In this document: positions 55,492-64,000 of the stretch, in pieces
How the letters are laid out: the number at the start of each line of letters is the position of its first letter
How positions within the stretch are numbered: the stretch's first letter is position 1
From: Stropharia rugosoannulata
Taxonomy: Eukaryota; Basidiomycota; Agaricomycetes; Agaricales; Strophariaceae
Reading direction: 5' to 3'
DNA length: 64,000 nt
Assembly (NCBI GenBank): GCA_028532985.1
Contig: JANCIK010000005.1
Location: 1,308,501-1,372,500, forward strand
Notes under the pieces: generated by a model
The model's input: the letters and a program-made list of their open reading frames with translations, nothing else
Databases searched by the model: none
Told to the model about the DNA's origin: nothing
Translations under genes and position numbers: made by a program

Positions 55492-57159
55492 ATGAGGACA
55501 TTATCTCCTCGCACACCACCGCCCTCCTCCTACTCACATGCACCTCACCACACACCGAACATTACTGCCCACGAAATATCCAGCCGTATTGGTCTTCCTC
55601 TGCCAGAGGAGTCATGTTTCGGGCCTCACTCCCTACCGTATATCTCCCTTCTACCGCCCGAAATCCTCGCAGAAATCTTCCTTCTCTGTATACCAGACAG
55701 CCAATTCCCCCTCCCATATAACAACGAAGCACCAATATCCCTAAGCCATGTATCCTCCATGTGGCGCGCCCTCGCCCTATCTACCCCAGATCTCTGGACT
55801 GGTCTGCATCTTAACTACAAAGACCCAGCAGAGGACGTGCCAGCGGCTGAAATGTGGCTCTCCCGCTCGGGCGACAAGCCACTGTCACTCTCCATTGCCA
55901 TCGATTTCTCTGAACAGCCGCAGCAGGAGATTATAGACGCTCTCTGCAAACACTCCAGCCGGTGGAAGCACGTCCGCTTCGAATTCCGCAACCTCTTCTG
56001 CCCGCCGATGTACTCGCTCGACATGGCCATGGGAGATATTGGGGAGCTGAGGACGTTTGAATTCCATGCGCGGGATATCAGCACCATCAATGTTGAGCCT
56101 ATCACAAATCTTTTGGCGTCGGCCCCAAACTTGCGCCAAGTGACTTGGGTCGACGATCTAGCTGACACCGATACGCTTCTGCAGTTACCGCTGAATCGCC
56201 TGACTCACCTATCTCTGTCGATGGACCATGGGACGCTAGATCGCGAAGTCCTTGGCGCTTGCTATAACCTTGAGCATATTAGACTGACCCGACCGTTCTC
56301 ACTTACATCGCACTCCCAAGAGCCACTGCTTCTCCCCAAGCTCTCCTCAATCAACATATCGTCTGGCATAGCCGGCGTCCTCGACCACCTCGTTCTCCCC
56401 GCTCTGCGAGATGTGCGCATTCATGGGGATAACGACCACAGGGACCGTGCGCTGCCACTCGGCCACGATGCACACTCACACCTTTCCGGATCTTGGGACC
56501 CCACGCCTTTGCTCTCCCTTGTCGGGCGTTCAGCGTGTTCAATCACCAGCCTTTCTGTCGGTCCTCCCATGACAGAGGCCGCGCTAATGATATGCCTGCG
56601 TGGGACGGGTGCCTCACTGGTCACCCTGCGTGTGCAAGGAGTGCCCGTTGGGGATACGCTTTTGGAGGCGCTGACGTGCCGCTCGAGCCAATTGGAAGAC
56701 ACGGCTCGAGCACGGGCGGTTGGTCCATCCGCAACGATAACGACACCGGAAGGCGGCAATACCACTCAGGACGCGGACGGCGGGATGCCGTTATGCCCAC
56801 ATCTCGAGGAACTGGTCCTAGATACCCGCGTGGGATGCTCCTCTGGGGTGTTGGCGGCCATGGTGGAGTCGAGGCTCAACAGGCCTGGATCACAAACCAC
56901 CACCGCGCCTCCGCAGAGCCCAGAATATACATCGAGCACGGAGCCCTTCCGGATATCGTCCTTGCTGTCGATCGAGGTCATTGACGGCCACAAGGACCTA
57001 CAGCGGTTGAAGATGCTGAGCGCACCAGCGTCGAGGAGTCAACGGCTAGCGGACGAGGACCGTGACGGACGCCTCGCGCTCCACATCATCCCCCGGAAAG
57101 CTGCCTCGCCAAATACCCGCAACTACCTCTTCAGACGAAAGCTCTGCGCGAGTCGGTGA
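55492..57159 (+). CDS. F-box protein
   Basis: Single-exon 555-residue protein. After a Pro/Ser/His-rich N-terminus the F-box is at about residues 50-105 (LPPEILAEIFLLCIPDSQ, then LSHVSSMWRALALSTPDLW). The rest has the repeating pattern of leucine-rich regions seen in agaricomycete F-box proteins (LRQVTWVDDLADTDTLLQL, RLTHLSLSMDHGTL, LEHIRLTRPF, LPKLSSINISSGIAGVL, LEELVLDTRVG). F-box proteins are substrate receptors of SCF ubiquitin ligases, binding Skp1 through the F-box; the target is unknown. The family is greatly expanded in mushroom genomes. The start at 55492 follows a pyrimidine-rich leader; no intron is needed. Confidence 0.84.
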   Translation: MRTLSPRTPPPSSYSHAPHHTPNITAHEISSRIGLPLPEESCFGPHSLPYISLLPPEILAEIFLLCIPDSQFPLPYNNEAPISLSHVSSMWRALALSTPDLWTGLHLNYKDPAEDVPAAEMWLSRSGDKPLSLSIAIDFSEQPQQEIIDALCKHSSRWKHVRFEFRNLFCPPMYSLDMAMGDIGELRTFEFHARDISTINVEPITNLLASAPNLRQVTWVDDLADTDTLLQLPLNRLTHLSLSMDHGTLDREVLGACYNLEHIRLTRPFSLTSHSQEPLLLPKLSSINISSGIAGVLDHLVLPALRDVRIHGDNDHRDRALPLGHDAHSHLSGSWDPTPLLSLVGRSACSITSLSVGPPMTEAALMICLRGTGASLVTLRVQGVPVGDTLLEALTCRSSQLEDTARARAVGPSATITTPEGGNTTQDADGGMPLCPHLEELVLDTRVGCSSGVLAAMVESRLNRPGSQTTTAPPQSPEYTSSTEPFRISSLLSIEVIDGHKDLQRLKMLSAPASRSQRLADEDRDGRLALHIIPRKAASPNTRNYLFRRKLCASR

Positions 57160-58319
57160 TCGCTGGTTGATGGCTGTGCGTGGCTCGCTCTCGGCTTTGG
57201 TTTTGCAGGGACGGGACTGCGACTGCGAGGGATCTGGGCCCGGAAGAGCCTGTTGTTGGATTTTTGTGCAGTGCATGGGGGCACGCGTCCGCTGCGTGGA
57301 TCGTGGATTTGTGCCTGCTCTTATATCAGCGTGTCCCAACCAGTCTTCGGCTGTTCCGGAAGCATGCGATAAATTTCTGCGATAATCGCCCGGACGCGCG
57401 TCTTGTTACTGATTATCGCAAGTATTCCCTTTTCTGCTCTCCTTACTCATTTTCCTTTTCTTCTTCCTCCAGGTGTCTGCATGACCTGCCTGTGACATAT
57501 TACCTTCCATCATACCTTACATTACTCACGATTAATCATGGTTTCTTTTCCTATGCTTGCTCTACATATCCTTTGCACCTTTCTATCTTTGCCACTTTCA
57601 AGCTAATCAGTAGACCGAGATCCCTTATGGATGTCAGGCCCCCAATTGCAAACTATCTTTTATGTAGAACATACCATTCATAGACAATACACTTTATCTG
57701 ACCTAGATATATACCTAACTACATACCTGCAATCAAACCACTCTCAATTTTATGTTCTGCGCGAGCTTTCTGCAAATGTAGGCGTAATGAATGCTAAAAT
57801 TACTGTAGTAGACATGTTCGCAACTTGACACAGGTAACGTCCATATTTACAGTTGTCGTCGAAATCTTGTCAATGAGGCAGACCGACATTACTTGCAGGC
57901 TAGCGTACATAGATGAGCTAGACTAACGGCTCGTAATATCATATATTCAGGCAGCCACACTCTCCCATATGCTCGTATAACTTGGACATGCCTTTGTATG
58001 CATTAGTGTACGTCTGTACATGATGCATCTTATGCACACTGTCACCTGGGTCGAAAGATCATTGCCGTCTTTGGATGTTCGAGGGGTTCCAGCTGCTCCA
58101 GAACAGATCACATACAGCCTGAAATATCCTTCGGGACGAGATGCACCCCGCATCAAATAGACTTTGTTACTGACAGACGCCGGAGTATAAAGTACCCGGT
58201 AGACAAGCCCACATTTCCTAGTGCCACAAATCGAATCAAGGATGAGCGCTGCCGCCGAATGTGTAGGGCAATCCGAATAGAGTATTTGTATTGGTCATCT
58301 GTTCGTTTATACGTTACCG
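57160..58319. other. Intergenic region between convergent genes
   Basis: 1.16 kb, AT-rich in the second half. The plus-strand ORF at 57180-57683 (Ser/Tyr/Cys-rich, no family pattern) is most likely untranslated sequence. No repeat seen. Confidence 0.45.
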
Positions 58320-59130
58320 CTATGGTAGCCACTGGCTAATAATGTCCTCCAGTTCCTGCCCACTCCGGCCGTGCCAAAAGTGAGAGGCATTCTGGATCTC
58401 GTGTACCTTCACAGTGGGCGCAACCAGTGTCGCTGTCCAGGTTCTGTACTTCTCCACTGACGTGAACTCGTCCCGGTCGCCGTATACGATCAGGACGTTT
58501 GAATCGGGTTGTCGGACCAGGTCCTGCACAGCAGAGTCGTAGGTGGACGAGTGGAACATGGTCAGCCAGGCCCTTGGACCGAGTGGATACGATAAGAGCA
58601 TGTGCGATATTTTGAGCCCAGGAAGCAGAGGTTGCATGGACGCGATGAGAGACCCATGTGAATAACCCTGTAATGGAATGTATTCCCTCAGCAGAAGCGA
58701 TCCAGGAGAATATGAAAGAACATACCAGAATGACGATGGAGCGTAGGTCGTCTATGTTGTTCACAGACCAGTCGACAACGGCTTTCAGATCCTCTGCTTC
58801 CTTGAGGCCACTAAACGAGCTGCGGCCGGTGGATTTACCTGTGCCGCGTGAGTTGTAAGAAAGTGCATGGTAATGTTTGCGGACTACAATGGGTTCAATG
58901 AGGGACATGAGCACCCTGCAGGCTTGCTACTGTTACATGCATTTCACTGGAAATGAGAGTGCTTACGGGTCTTCTTTACGGCCACCCAGCCATGACCACG
59001 GATGAAGGCATATCACTAGCTTGTTGCCTCCTTCTGCGGGTTGGAAGGCGGGGGGCTTCCACAGATTAGCCTCAACAGAGATTCCGGTTGGAAGCCGGAT
59101 GTCAAGTGATTGCCCTTGCAGCTCGCTCAT
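58320..59130 (-). CDS. Alpha/beta-hydrolase, small cytosolic type
   Basis: Three exons from MSELQGQSLDIRLPTGISVE at 59130. Exon 1 gives NKLVICLHPWSWLGGRKEDP (oxyanion-hole region), exon 2 YHALSYNSRGTGKSTGRSSF and AEDLKAVVDWSVNN, and exon 3 GYSHGSLIASMQPLLPG, the nucleophile elbow G-x-S-x-G with the catalytic serine. Later VLIVYGDRDEFTSVEKYRTW carries the acid and NASHFWHGRS the catalytic histidine, so the triad is complete. About 230 residues, no signal peptide. The family is broad (esterases, lipases, and others), and the substrate cannot be told. The minus-strand gene ends 1.16 kb from the F-box gene's stop. Confidence 0.86.
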
Positions 59131-60081
59131 CGCAGAGAAAAGGGCGGAACCGACAGTAGGCTACTAGGTCGAGCTTGGTTTCGGGCCGTTACACTGTCTA
59201 AATGCGGCTATCTGTCGTGGTCTCTGATCAACAAGAGCAATCACGACCAATCATTCGAGTGGTCCCTTGGGTCTTTCTTACCCACTAACGCTACGGCTCA
59301 TTGCACTGTTCCCAAGCTTTATTTCCTATTGTCTTCCGCCGCAGCTACTCATGCATCTCTTCCCAGTCTTATAATCACAAATTCACGTAAATGACCCTGT
59401 TTGTGAGGCGTACCCATCCGAGATCGTCGCCAACCTTTTCATTACACCGCGTTGTTCTGAGTTACTACCTAGGAGCCGTTCTTGGTTCTATTTGAAGCTT
59501 GCCGCTGCTTCCTATCGGCTCCTTGTCCTATAAATGCTCGTTCTGCATCATCTTGCCTTGGTCATTATCGGACGAATCCCTTGTTCTCCCAGCAGGGCGT
59601 CGTTTACGGTTCATGCACGTCATCTGTGTACTGTCATCTCCCACGGGAACGATCTCTTCTAGCATCAATGTCAGATAAATCGCTCAGCAGCTATTACTGC
59701 TTGTCCGGTGTAATGCGGCAAAATCGAATTTATAAGGGCGCTGTTCTGGTGACCAAATACCTGTGGGAATCTATTCTCACACCAACGTAGCAAACTCGAA
59801 ACAAGCCTTGCAATGGAATATCAACGTTTATTTATTATATACGAAAAAGATTGGATCCACAGCCAGATCTCTGGCATGTCTTCTTTCGCACGCGGCCGAC
59901 GTCAGCTAGAATTCGACTGCTGTTGTGAGCCCATGTCAGCTGGGCTCCAACACAACGTGAGCAGAAACTAGTCATTTACCCGCTTCTCGCGATGGCGGCC
60001 TTTTATAAATGCCACGGAAGCTCCCGTTATGCTTTATCTCCCCCATTCCTATCCATTCGTTGAACTAAGCTGCTCCTCGGC
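59131..60081. other. Intergenic, divergent promoter region of hydrolase and P450
   Basis: 951 bases with one 102-codon ORF (59482-59790) of no recognised family. A TATA-like TTTTATAAAT lies at 60001-60010. Confidence 0.4.
60001..60010 (+). promoter_or_regulatory. TATA-like box of the P450 gene
   Basis: TTTTATAAAT, 72-81 bp before ATG 60082. Confidence 0.5.
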
Positions 60082-62678
60082 ATGTTAGCCACCATCGCAA
60101 AGGTCATCTTTATCTATGGGACTTCATTGGTCTTCTGGAAATTATTCCGACGGTTCTTTGTCAAAACGCCCCTCGACAACATCCCTGGTCCCAATCCAGA
60201 GTCGTTCTGGAAAGGTTTGTTAGTGTGGAGTCCGTGGTGTGGTATTGTTAACGTCCACATAGGCATTTTCCCCCAGGTTTTCAATTTCAATGGATGGGAC
60301 TTCCATAAGGAAATGGCGGAGAAATGTAGAGTATATACATTCTAGTCGTTCCCACATCTGCTAACGCTTGCCTTTTTCTCGCTCTACAGATGGTCCTGTT
60401 ATCAAGATCAAGGCATTATTTGGAGTGCGCATTCAGTCGTCTCGTCCCCTGCTCCATTTTCTCACATCGACTTGGCTAGGAGAACCAATTATACGTTTTC
60501 GATCCCAAAGCTATGCACCACATTGTCGTTAAGGTGCGTACATGATCTGTTTCAGCGCATATATGAAGTTTTACACATGCATGTTAGGATCAATACATCT
60601 ACGAAGAAACGTCGTCCTTCATTGAGTATGCATCAAGCGTACTCAGTTGTGAAAGACCCACGTCTGACCAAGTAATACAGGGGAAACAAAATTATGTTCG
60701 GACCTGGTTTACTTGGGACATTGGGTAAAATCGTTTCCACAAGAATGCAATGCTCCCCAAATCTGATGTATCCGGAAATTATAGGTGACCATCACCGCAA
60801 GCAACGGAAAATGCTCAATCCCGTCTTTTCCATCGCACACATGCGAGAAATGAGTACGTCCGCTCAATATTCACTGAATAGGATATTCACATGTTCATAT
60901 TTCATTAGTCCCTATCTTTTACAATGTTGTCCACAAGGTATTTTGGGAGCTTACGGAATGAGGTGCATTTCTCAGAGACTGACGTTACTGCTGCGAACAG
61001 CTGGAGGCCGCGTTTGCAATTAGTGTCCAAAATGGGCCGCAGGAAGTAAGTCGCACAAAAAGATCTCAGGTTGGGCAATCGATAACCTCATTATGCGCAG
61101 ATAGAAGTGCTATCCTGGATGACTCGGACCGCCCTGGAACTTATCGGTCAAAGTGGGCTGGGGTACTCATTCGACCCTCTGACACACGATGCCGTCCCCC
61201 ATCCCTACGTGACAACAGTCAAGAACTTAGGGTAATTATGCCAATTTTTCTTTCCTTAGCAATGTCCTTACTGTTATTCTTCCAGTCCCAAGACTTTCCG
61301 AGTTATTTTCCCCAGGACGTATCTCCTCGCTCCCTTTGTGAAGGTAACAACGCCCGCAATGAGACGCACACTGTCCAGATGGGTTCCCTGGAAGATTATT
61401 CACGAATTGCGCTCAGCTACGGACACGCTCCATGATATATCCGTGGAGATTTTTAGGATCAAAAGGCAGGCACTTGCAGAAGGAGATGAAGCTGTTCAAA
61501 GGCAAGTTGGACAGGGCAAAGATATTCTCAGCATTCTCCGTGGGTCTCGTCCTTGTTGTGGACGCACTTTAAATAACCCTATCTTTCCTAGTTAAAGCAA
61601 ATATGGAAGCTACCGACGGCGACAAATTGGGCGAAGAAGAGCTGCTTGGCCAGGTTTCGTAAGTCTGACAACCTGGATCGGAGCATGAACTATCTCTGAT
61701 TATATTGCGAAGGACATTGACCTTTGCGGCTACTGAGACGACTTCATCGGCCATTTCACGGATCCTGTTCCTCCTTGCAGAGCGCCAAGATGTGCAAGAC
61801 AAACTTCGTGAGGAAATACGCGAAGCAAGGAAAGAGCACGGGGGTGACCTGGACTATGATGCCCTTGTTGCTCTCCCTTACTTGGATGCAGTGTGTCGCG
61901 AAACATTGCGCCTGTGAGTGCAAGTGTTGCATTATTGCCATCCCGAATTTTTGACATCCGGTACCGTACTTAAAGGTATTCGCCAGTGTCTATGGTCGTT
62001 CGAACGTAGGTTCCCCGTCTGCTTCTTAGCCAACAAGAGCTCACGTGAGAATGGATCGGCCTTATAGCACGCGTCAGGACATCGTCCTTCCTCTGTCGCA
62101 GCCCATCAAGGGACTAGACGGCAGGGAGATGTCAGAAATCCCCATCCCCAATAATACGAACGTCATCGTGGGCATCATGGCTGCCAACCGCAATCCCGAA
62201 ATATGGGGACCCGACGCGCATGAGTGGAAACCAGAGCGGTGGCTCTCGATTTTGCCAAACTCTGTCGCATCTGCCCATTTGCCCGGGGTTTACTCACACC
62301 TGTAAGTTATGTTGTATGAGTATATCCATGCGAAAAGAACTAAATGACCATCACCTCAAGTATGACGTTCCTTGGAGGCGGCAGAGCTTGCATGTAAGGC
62401 CCTTTGTCTATTCTTAGTTGTATAGAACCTGACGCTCTATTATGTAGCGGATTCAAGTTCTCCCAGCTCGAAATGAGTGAGTATCTGTTATGTTCTCAGC
62501 CTTCCATGTCTAACAACTTAACACAGAGGTTGTGCTGTTGCTGTTGCTCGACGCATTCCGATTCCGTCCCAGCGATAAGAAAATATTTTGGCAGATGAGC
62601 GGTATCACAACACCCATTTTAGAGAATGACAGCAGTCGCTATCCCCAGCTCCCTATGATAGTCGAACGCACGAAGTAA
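60082..62678 (+). CDS. Cytochrome P450 monooxygenase
   Basis: A 13- to 15-exon gene with introns of about 45-75 nt. It begins with a membrane anchor (MLATIAKVIFIYGTSLVFWK) and the proline hinge TPLDNIPGPNPESFWKG. Splicing then gives VFNFNGWDFHKEMAEK, YGPVIKIKALFG, MHHIVVK, HHRKQRKMLNPVFSIAHMRE (helix C region), QIEVLSWMTRTALELIGQSG, the I-helix LTFAATETTSSAISR (acid-alcohol region A-A-T-E-T-T), the ExxR in CRETLRL, WKPERW, and the haem loop FLGGGRACIGFKFSQLEM with the axial cysteine in RAC. The C-terminal part ends in SRYPQLPMIVERTK before the stop at 62676-62678. All catalytic elements are present. It is an ER-anchored monooxygenase of unknown substrate. Confidence 0.92.
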
Positions 62679-63111
62679 AATTGCACGAAACAATGAAATG
62701 GGAGGAATACGTCGTACATTAATTCTTGGTATATATATATATATTCATCTGTATTTTTTGTATGAGTTGAGTCAAATGAATTTAACGAAGATTTCAAGGC
62801 GTACTTTAAGCTCGAACACCATGTACAATTCAATGCTTACAAATTTGTTGTTGTTTTGAAGATGACACAGATACTCTTAAAACTTTGGAAGTTGGAAGAC
62901 ATCTGCCTAACTGTATTGTATCATGCACTTGGGCAAGCTCCTTCTTTTCAAATTGCAAAATCCCATAAATCCACAAACTACAAGTGGTCGTGGTGATGTC
63001 GTCCGTGGATCAAGATGATAAATTTTTGTAAAATGCAGCACGGTGCTCACTGCGTGCACCTCTTGAGTCTTCTAAGTTCTGAGCTTTTAGAAGTAGGTAA
63101 ACAAAAATAAA
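62679..63111. other. Intergenic region
   Basis: 433 bases between the P450 stop and the tRNA gene, AT-rich with a short (TA)n run near 62732. Nothing else recognised. Confidence 0.4.
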
Positions 63112-63200
63112 TCCTTCGAACCGGGGTCGAACCAGTGACCTTGGGATCGCGATTCTTTAACCATTACAGTCCCACGCTCTTCCAACTGAGCTATCGAAGG
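63112..63200 (-). tRNA. tRNA-Tyr (GTA) with a 16-nt intron
   Basis: The full cloverleaf folds on the minus strand. Acceptor stem CCTTCGA pairs with TCGAAGG, with discriminator A; the D-arm is GCTCAGTTGGAAGAGC. The anticodon stem TGGGA/TCCCA has loop CTGTAAA (anticodon GTA), and the T-arm is ACTGG-TTCGACC-CCGGT. The intron (63148-63163) sits after position 37, the standard eukaryotic place, and tyrosine tRNA genes in fungi normally carry one. Mature length is 73 nt before CCA addition. Confidence 0.95.
63148..63163 (-). other. Intron of tRNA-Tyr
   Basis: 16 nt, read TGGTTAAAGAATCGCG on the minus strand, between anticodon position 37 and position 38. Confidence 0.8.
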
Positions 63201-63516
63201 CATATCTCAGGGTTTTATGACGACGTTAGGGCCGCCATGTACAAAATCTCAGAATCTCAAGTATTAAATTTGAAGATTCAACATTTTACTTGCAACGGAT
63301 CATAGGAATAAAGTCATATGGGATTTTGTATTTACAAAAAATGACATTTGGTTGAAAGGTGATACGAAGTGACCTATCCAAACTGTATCTAAAGAGAAAA
63401 TATCTAGCGAAAGTGTACCAAAAATGATTGTAGTATGTATAGAAATTCAATGAAGTAGTGTGAATAAAAAGGGTATATAAATATGAGTTCAATCCGTGTC
63501 ATAATTCCGTAAAGAA
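63201..63516. other. Intergenic region
   Basis: 316 AT-rich bases; no gene or repeat seen. Confidence 0.4.
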
Positions 63517-64000
63517 TTAAAGGAACATAGCGCCAACAAGAGCAATGAATCCCGCAAGCCCAAAACCGGTGCCAGTAAAGCGAGTGTTAGCTCCGGAGGT
63601 GCCAGTAGTTGCAGCGCGAGATGCACTTGCTGTAGCAACAGAGGCCGTCGATGCTACAGCGCGCGATTGAGTAGCGAGATTGGTTGCTGCAGAAGAGGCA
63701 CTGGCACGCCTGTATATTCATTAAACAAAAGGCGGTAATTAAACAATATGGCCACTTACGCGGTAGTGCCGGGAGCAGCGACACCGACAGATGTGCGAAT
63801 GCTTGCACTGCTTGAACCAGAAGCGGCAGAAGAGCTACCGCTAGCATCTGCAGCTTGGAGCGTTGCCAAATTACCAGATCCAGCATTGCCACCGCTGCTG
63901 TCAGACGAGCTACCAGTATTGCTAGTGTCAACTGCTGGTGCAGAGTTGGTGTTGGAGTTAGAAGCCGAGGAACCTCCACCCATGCAACTGGAGAATGTAA
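63517..64000 (-). CDS. C-terminal part of a Ser/Ala-rich, GPI-type surface protein
   Basis: Stop at 63517-63519; the gene runs off the right edge. After one intron (near 63715-63760) the last exon encodes ASASSAATNLATQSRAVAST and ends in TRFTGTGFGLAGFIALVGAMFL, a hydrophobic tail after a small-residue cluster (TSGANT), as expected for a GPI attachment signal. The upstream exon is almost only Ser, Gly, Ala, Asn and Thr (GSSSDSSGGNAGSGN), a typical heavily O-glycosylated linker; a Cys at its visible start (TFSSCMGGG) suggests a folded domain further upstream that lies outside the window. The domain itself, and thus the function, cannot be told. Confidence 0.68.

Noticed and set aside
57180..57683. 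167-codon ORF after the F-box gene
   Set aside because: Composition (Ser, Tyr, Cys, Leu runs) and position immediately behind the stop suggest 3' untranslated sequence.
59482..59790. 102-codon ORF between hydrolase and P450
   Set aside because: Cys/Ser-rich, no recognisable domain and no supporting splice sites; could not be supported as a gene.
60082..62678. P450 as a pseudogene, because no long ORF covers it
   Set aside because: After removing small introns all conserved elements are in frame, including the haem-binding cysteine loop.
1..64000. CRISPR arrays, operons, bacterial or phage genes
   Set aside because: None seen; intron-rich monocistronic genes and the eukaryotic tRNA show a fungal nuclear genome.

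Overview
The window is nuclear DNA of a filamentous basidiomycete, most likely an Agaricomycete. The evidence is the intron style (many 45-65 nt introns; several gene models rebuilt here close exactly in frame over 3 to 22 exons), a tRNA-Tyr with a 16-nt intron, a CBM1-GH5 endoglucanase, and families typical of mushroom-forming fungi: NACHT NTPases, DUF6534-like and other seven-TM orphans, an F-box protein and a P450. All functions are inferred by eye from motifs and remembered family patterns; no search was run.

Layout. 1-1.5 kb: start of a secreted protein cut by the left edge, and a degenerate ORF split by a perfect 65-bp direct repeat. 1.8-4.9 kb (-): I-BAR/IMD-type protein. 6.8-9.1 kb (+): MFS transporter. 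9.5-11.3 kb (-): short NACHT NTPase. 11.7-12.7 kb: 245-bp arms of a long inverted repeat. 12.9-19.3 kb (+): a basidiomycete orphan protein running, apparently in frame through a normal intron, into a reduced Cch1-like calcium-channel protein. 19.7-21.3 kb (+): ASTRA-associated protein Asa1. 21.5-25.6 kb: three paralogous seven-TM genes (two tandem, one convergent) plus a relic. 26.2-29.2 kb (-): BSD2/Ndfip-type Rsp5 adaptor and BUD13. 29.7-32.4 kb (-): cytosolic MetRS, divergent from an OPT transporter (32.6-35.2 kb, +). 35.5-36.6 kb (+): SARAF. 37.3-39.3 kb (+): endoglucanase. 39.5-40.9 kb (-): paraoxonase-like lactonase. 41.6-43.7 kb (+): DUF6534-type protein. 44.4-47.0 kb (+): NCLX/CCX-type cation exchanger. 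48.3-51.4 kb (+): phosphofructokinase, followed by a relic of its own last exons and a Bqt4-like KilA-N/APSES protein (52.3-53.8 kb, +). 55.5-57.2 kb (+): F-box protein. 58.3-59.1 kb (-): alpha/beta hydrolase. 60.1-62.7 kb (+): P450. 63.1 kb (-): tRNA-Tyr. 63.5-64.0 kb (-): C-terminal part of a Ser/Ala-rich GPI-type surface protein.

Most of the window is ordinary housekeeping with accessory genes mixed in. The unusual part is 9.5-19.3 kb: a NACHT gene, a long inverted repeat and the orphan/Cch1-like chimera lie side by side. The NACHT protein and the chimera share a short N-terminal G-V-x-I-x-G-G-x-F motif. The chimera keeps Cch1 architecture (three of four domains and the cytosolic C-terminal region) but has lost the pore loops of two domains and the acidic filter residue of the third. 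The reading frame stays open through 22 exons, which argues for a maintained gene, possibly a non-conducting channel-derived protein. Two other genes with predicted calcium roles (SARAF, CCX exchanger) are also present, but nothing shows they are functionally linked.
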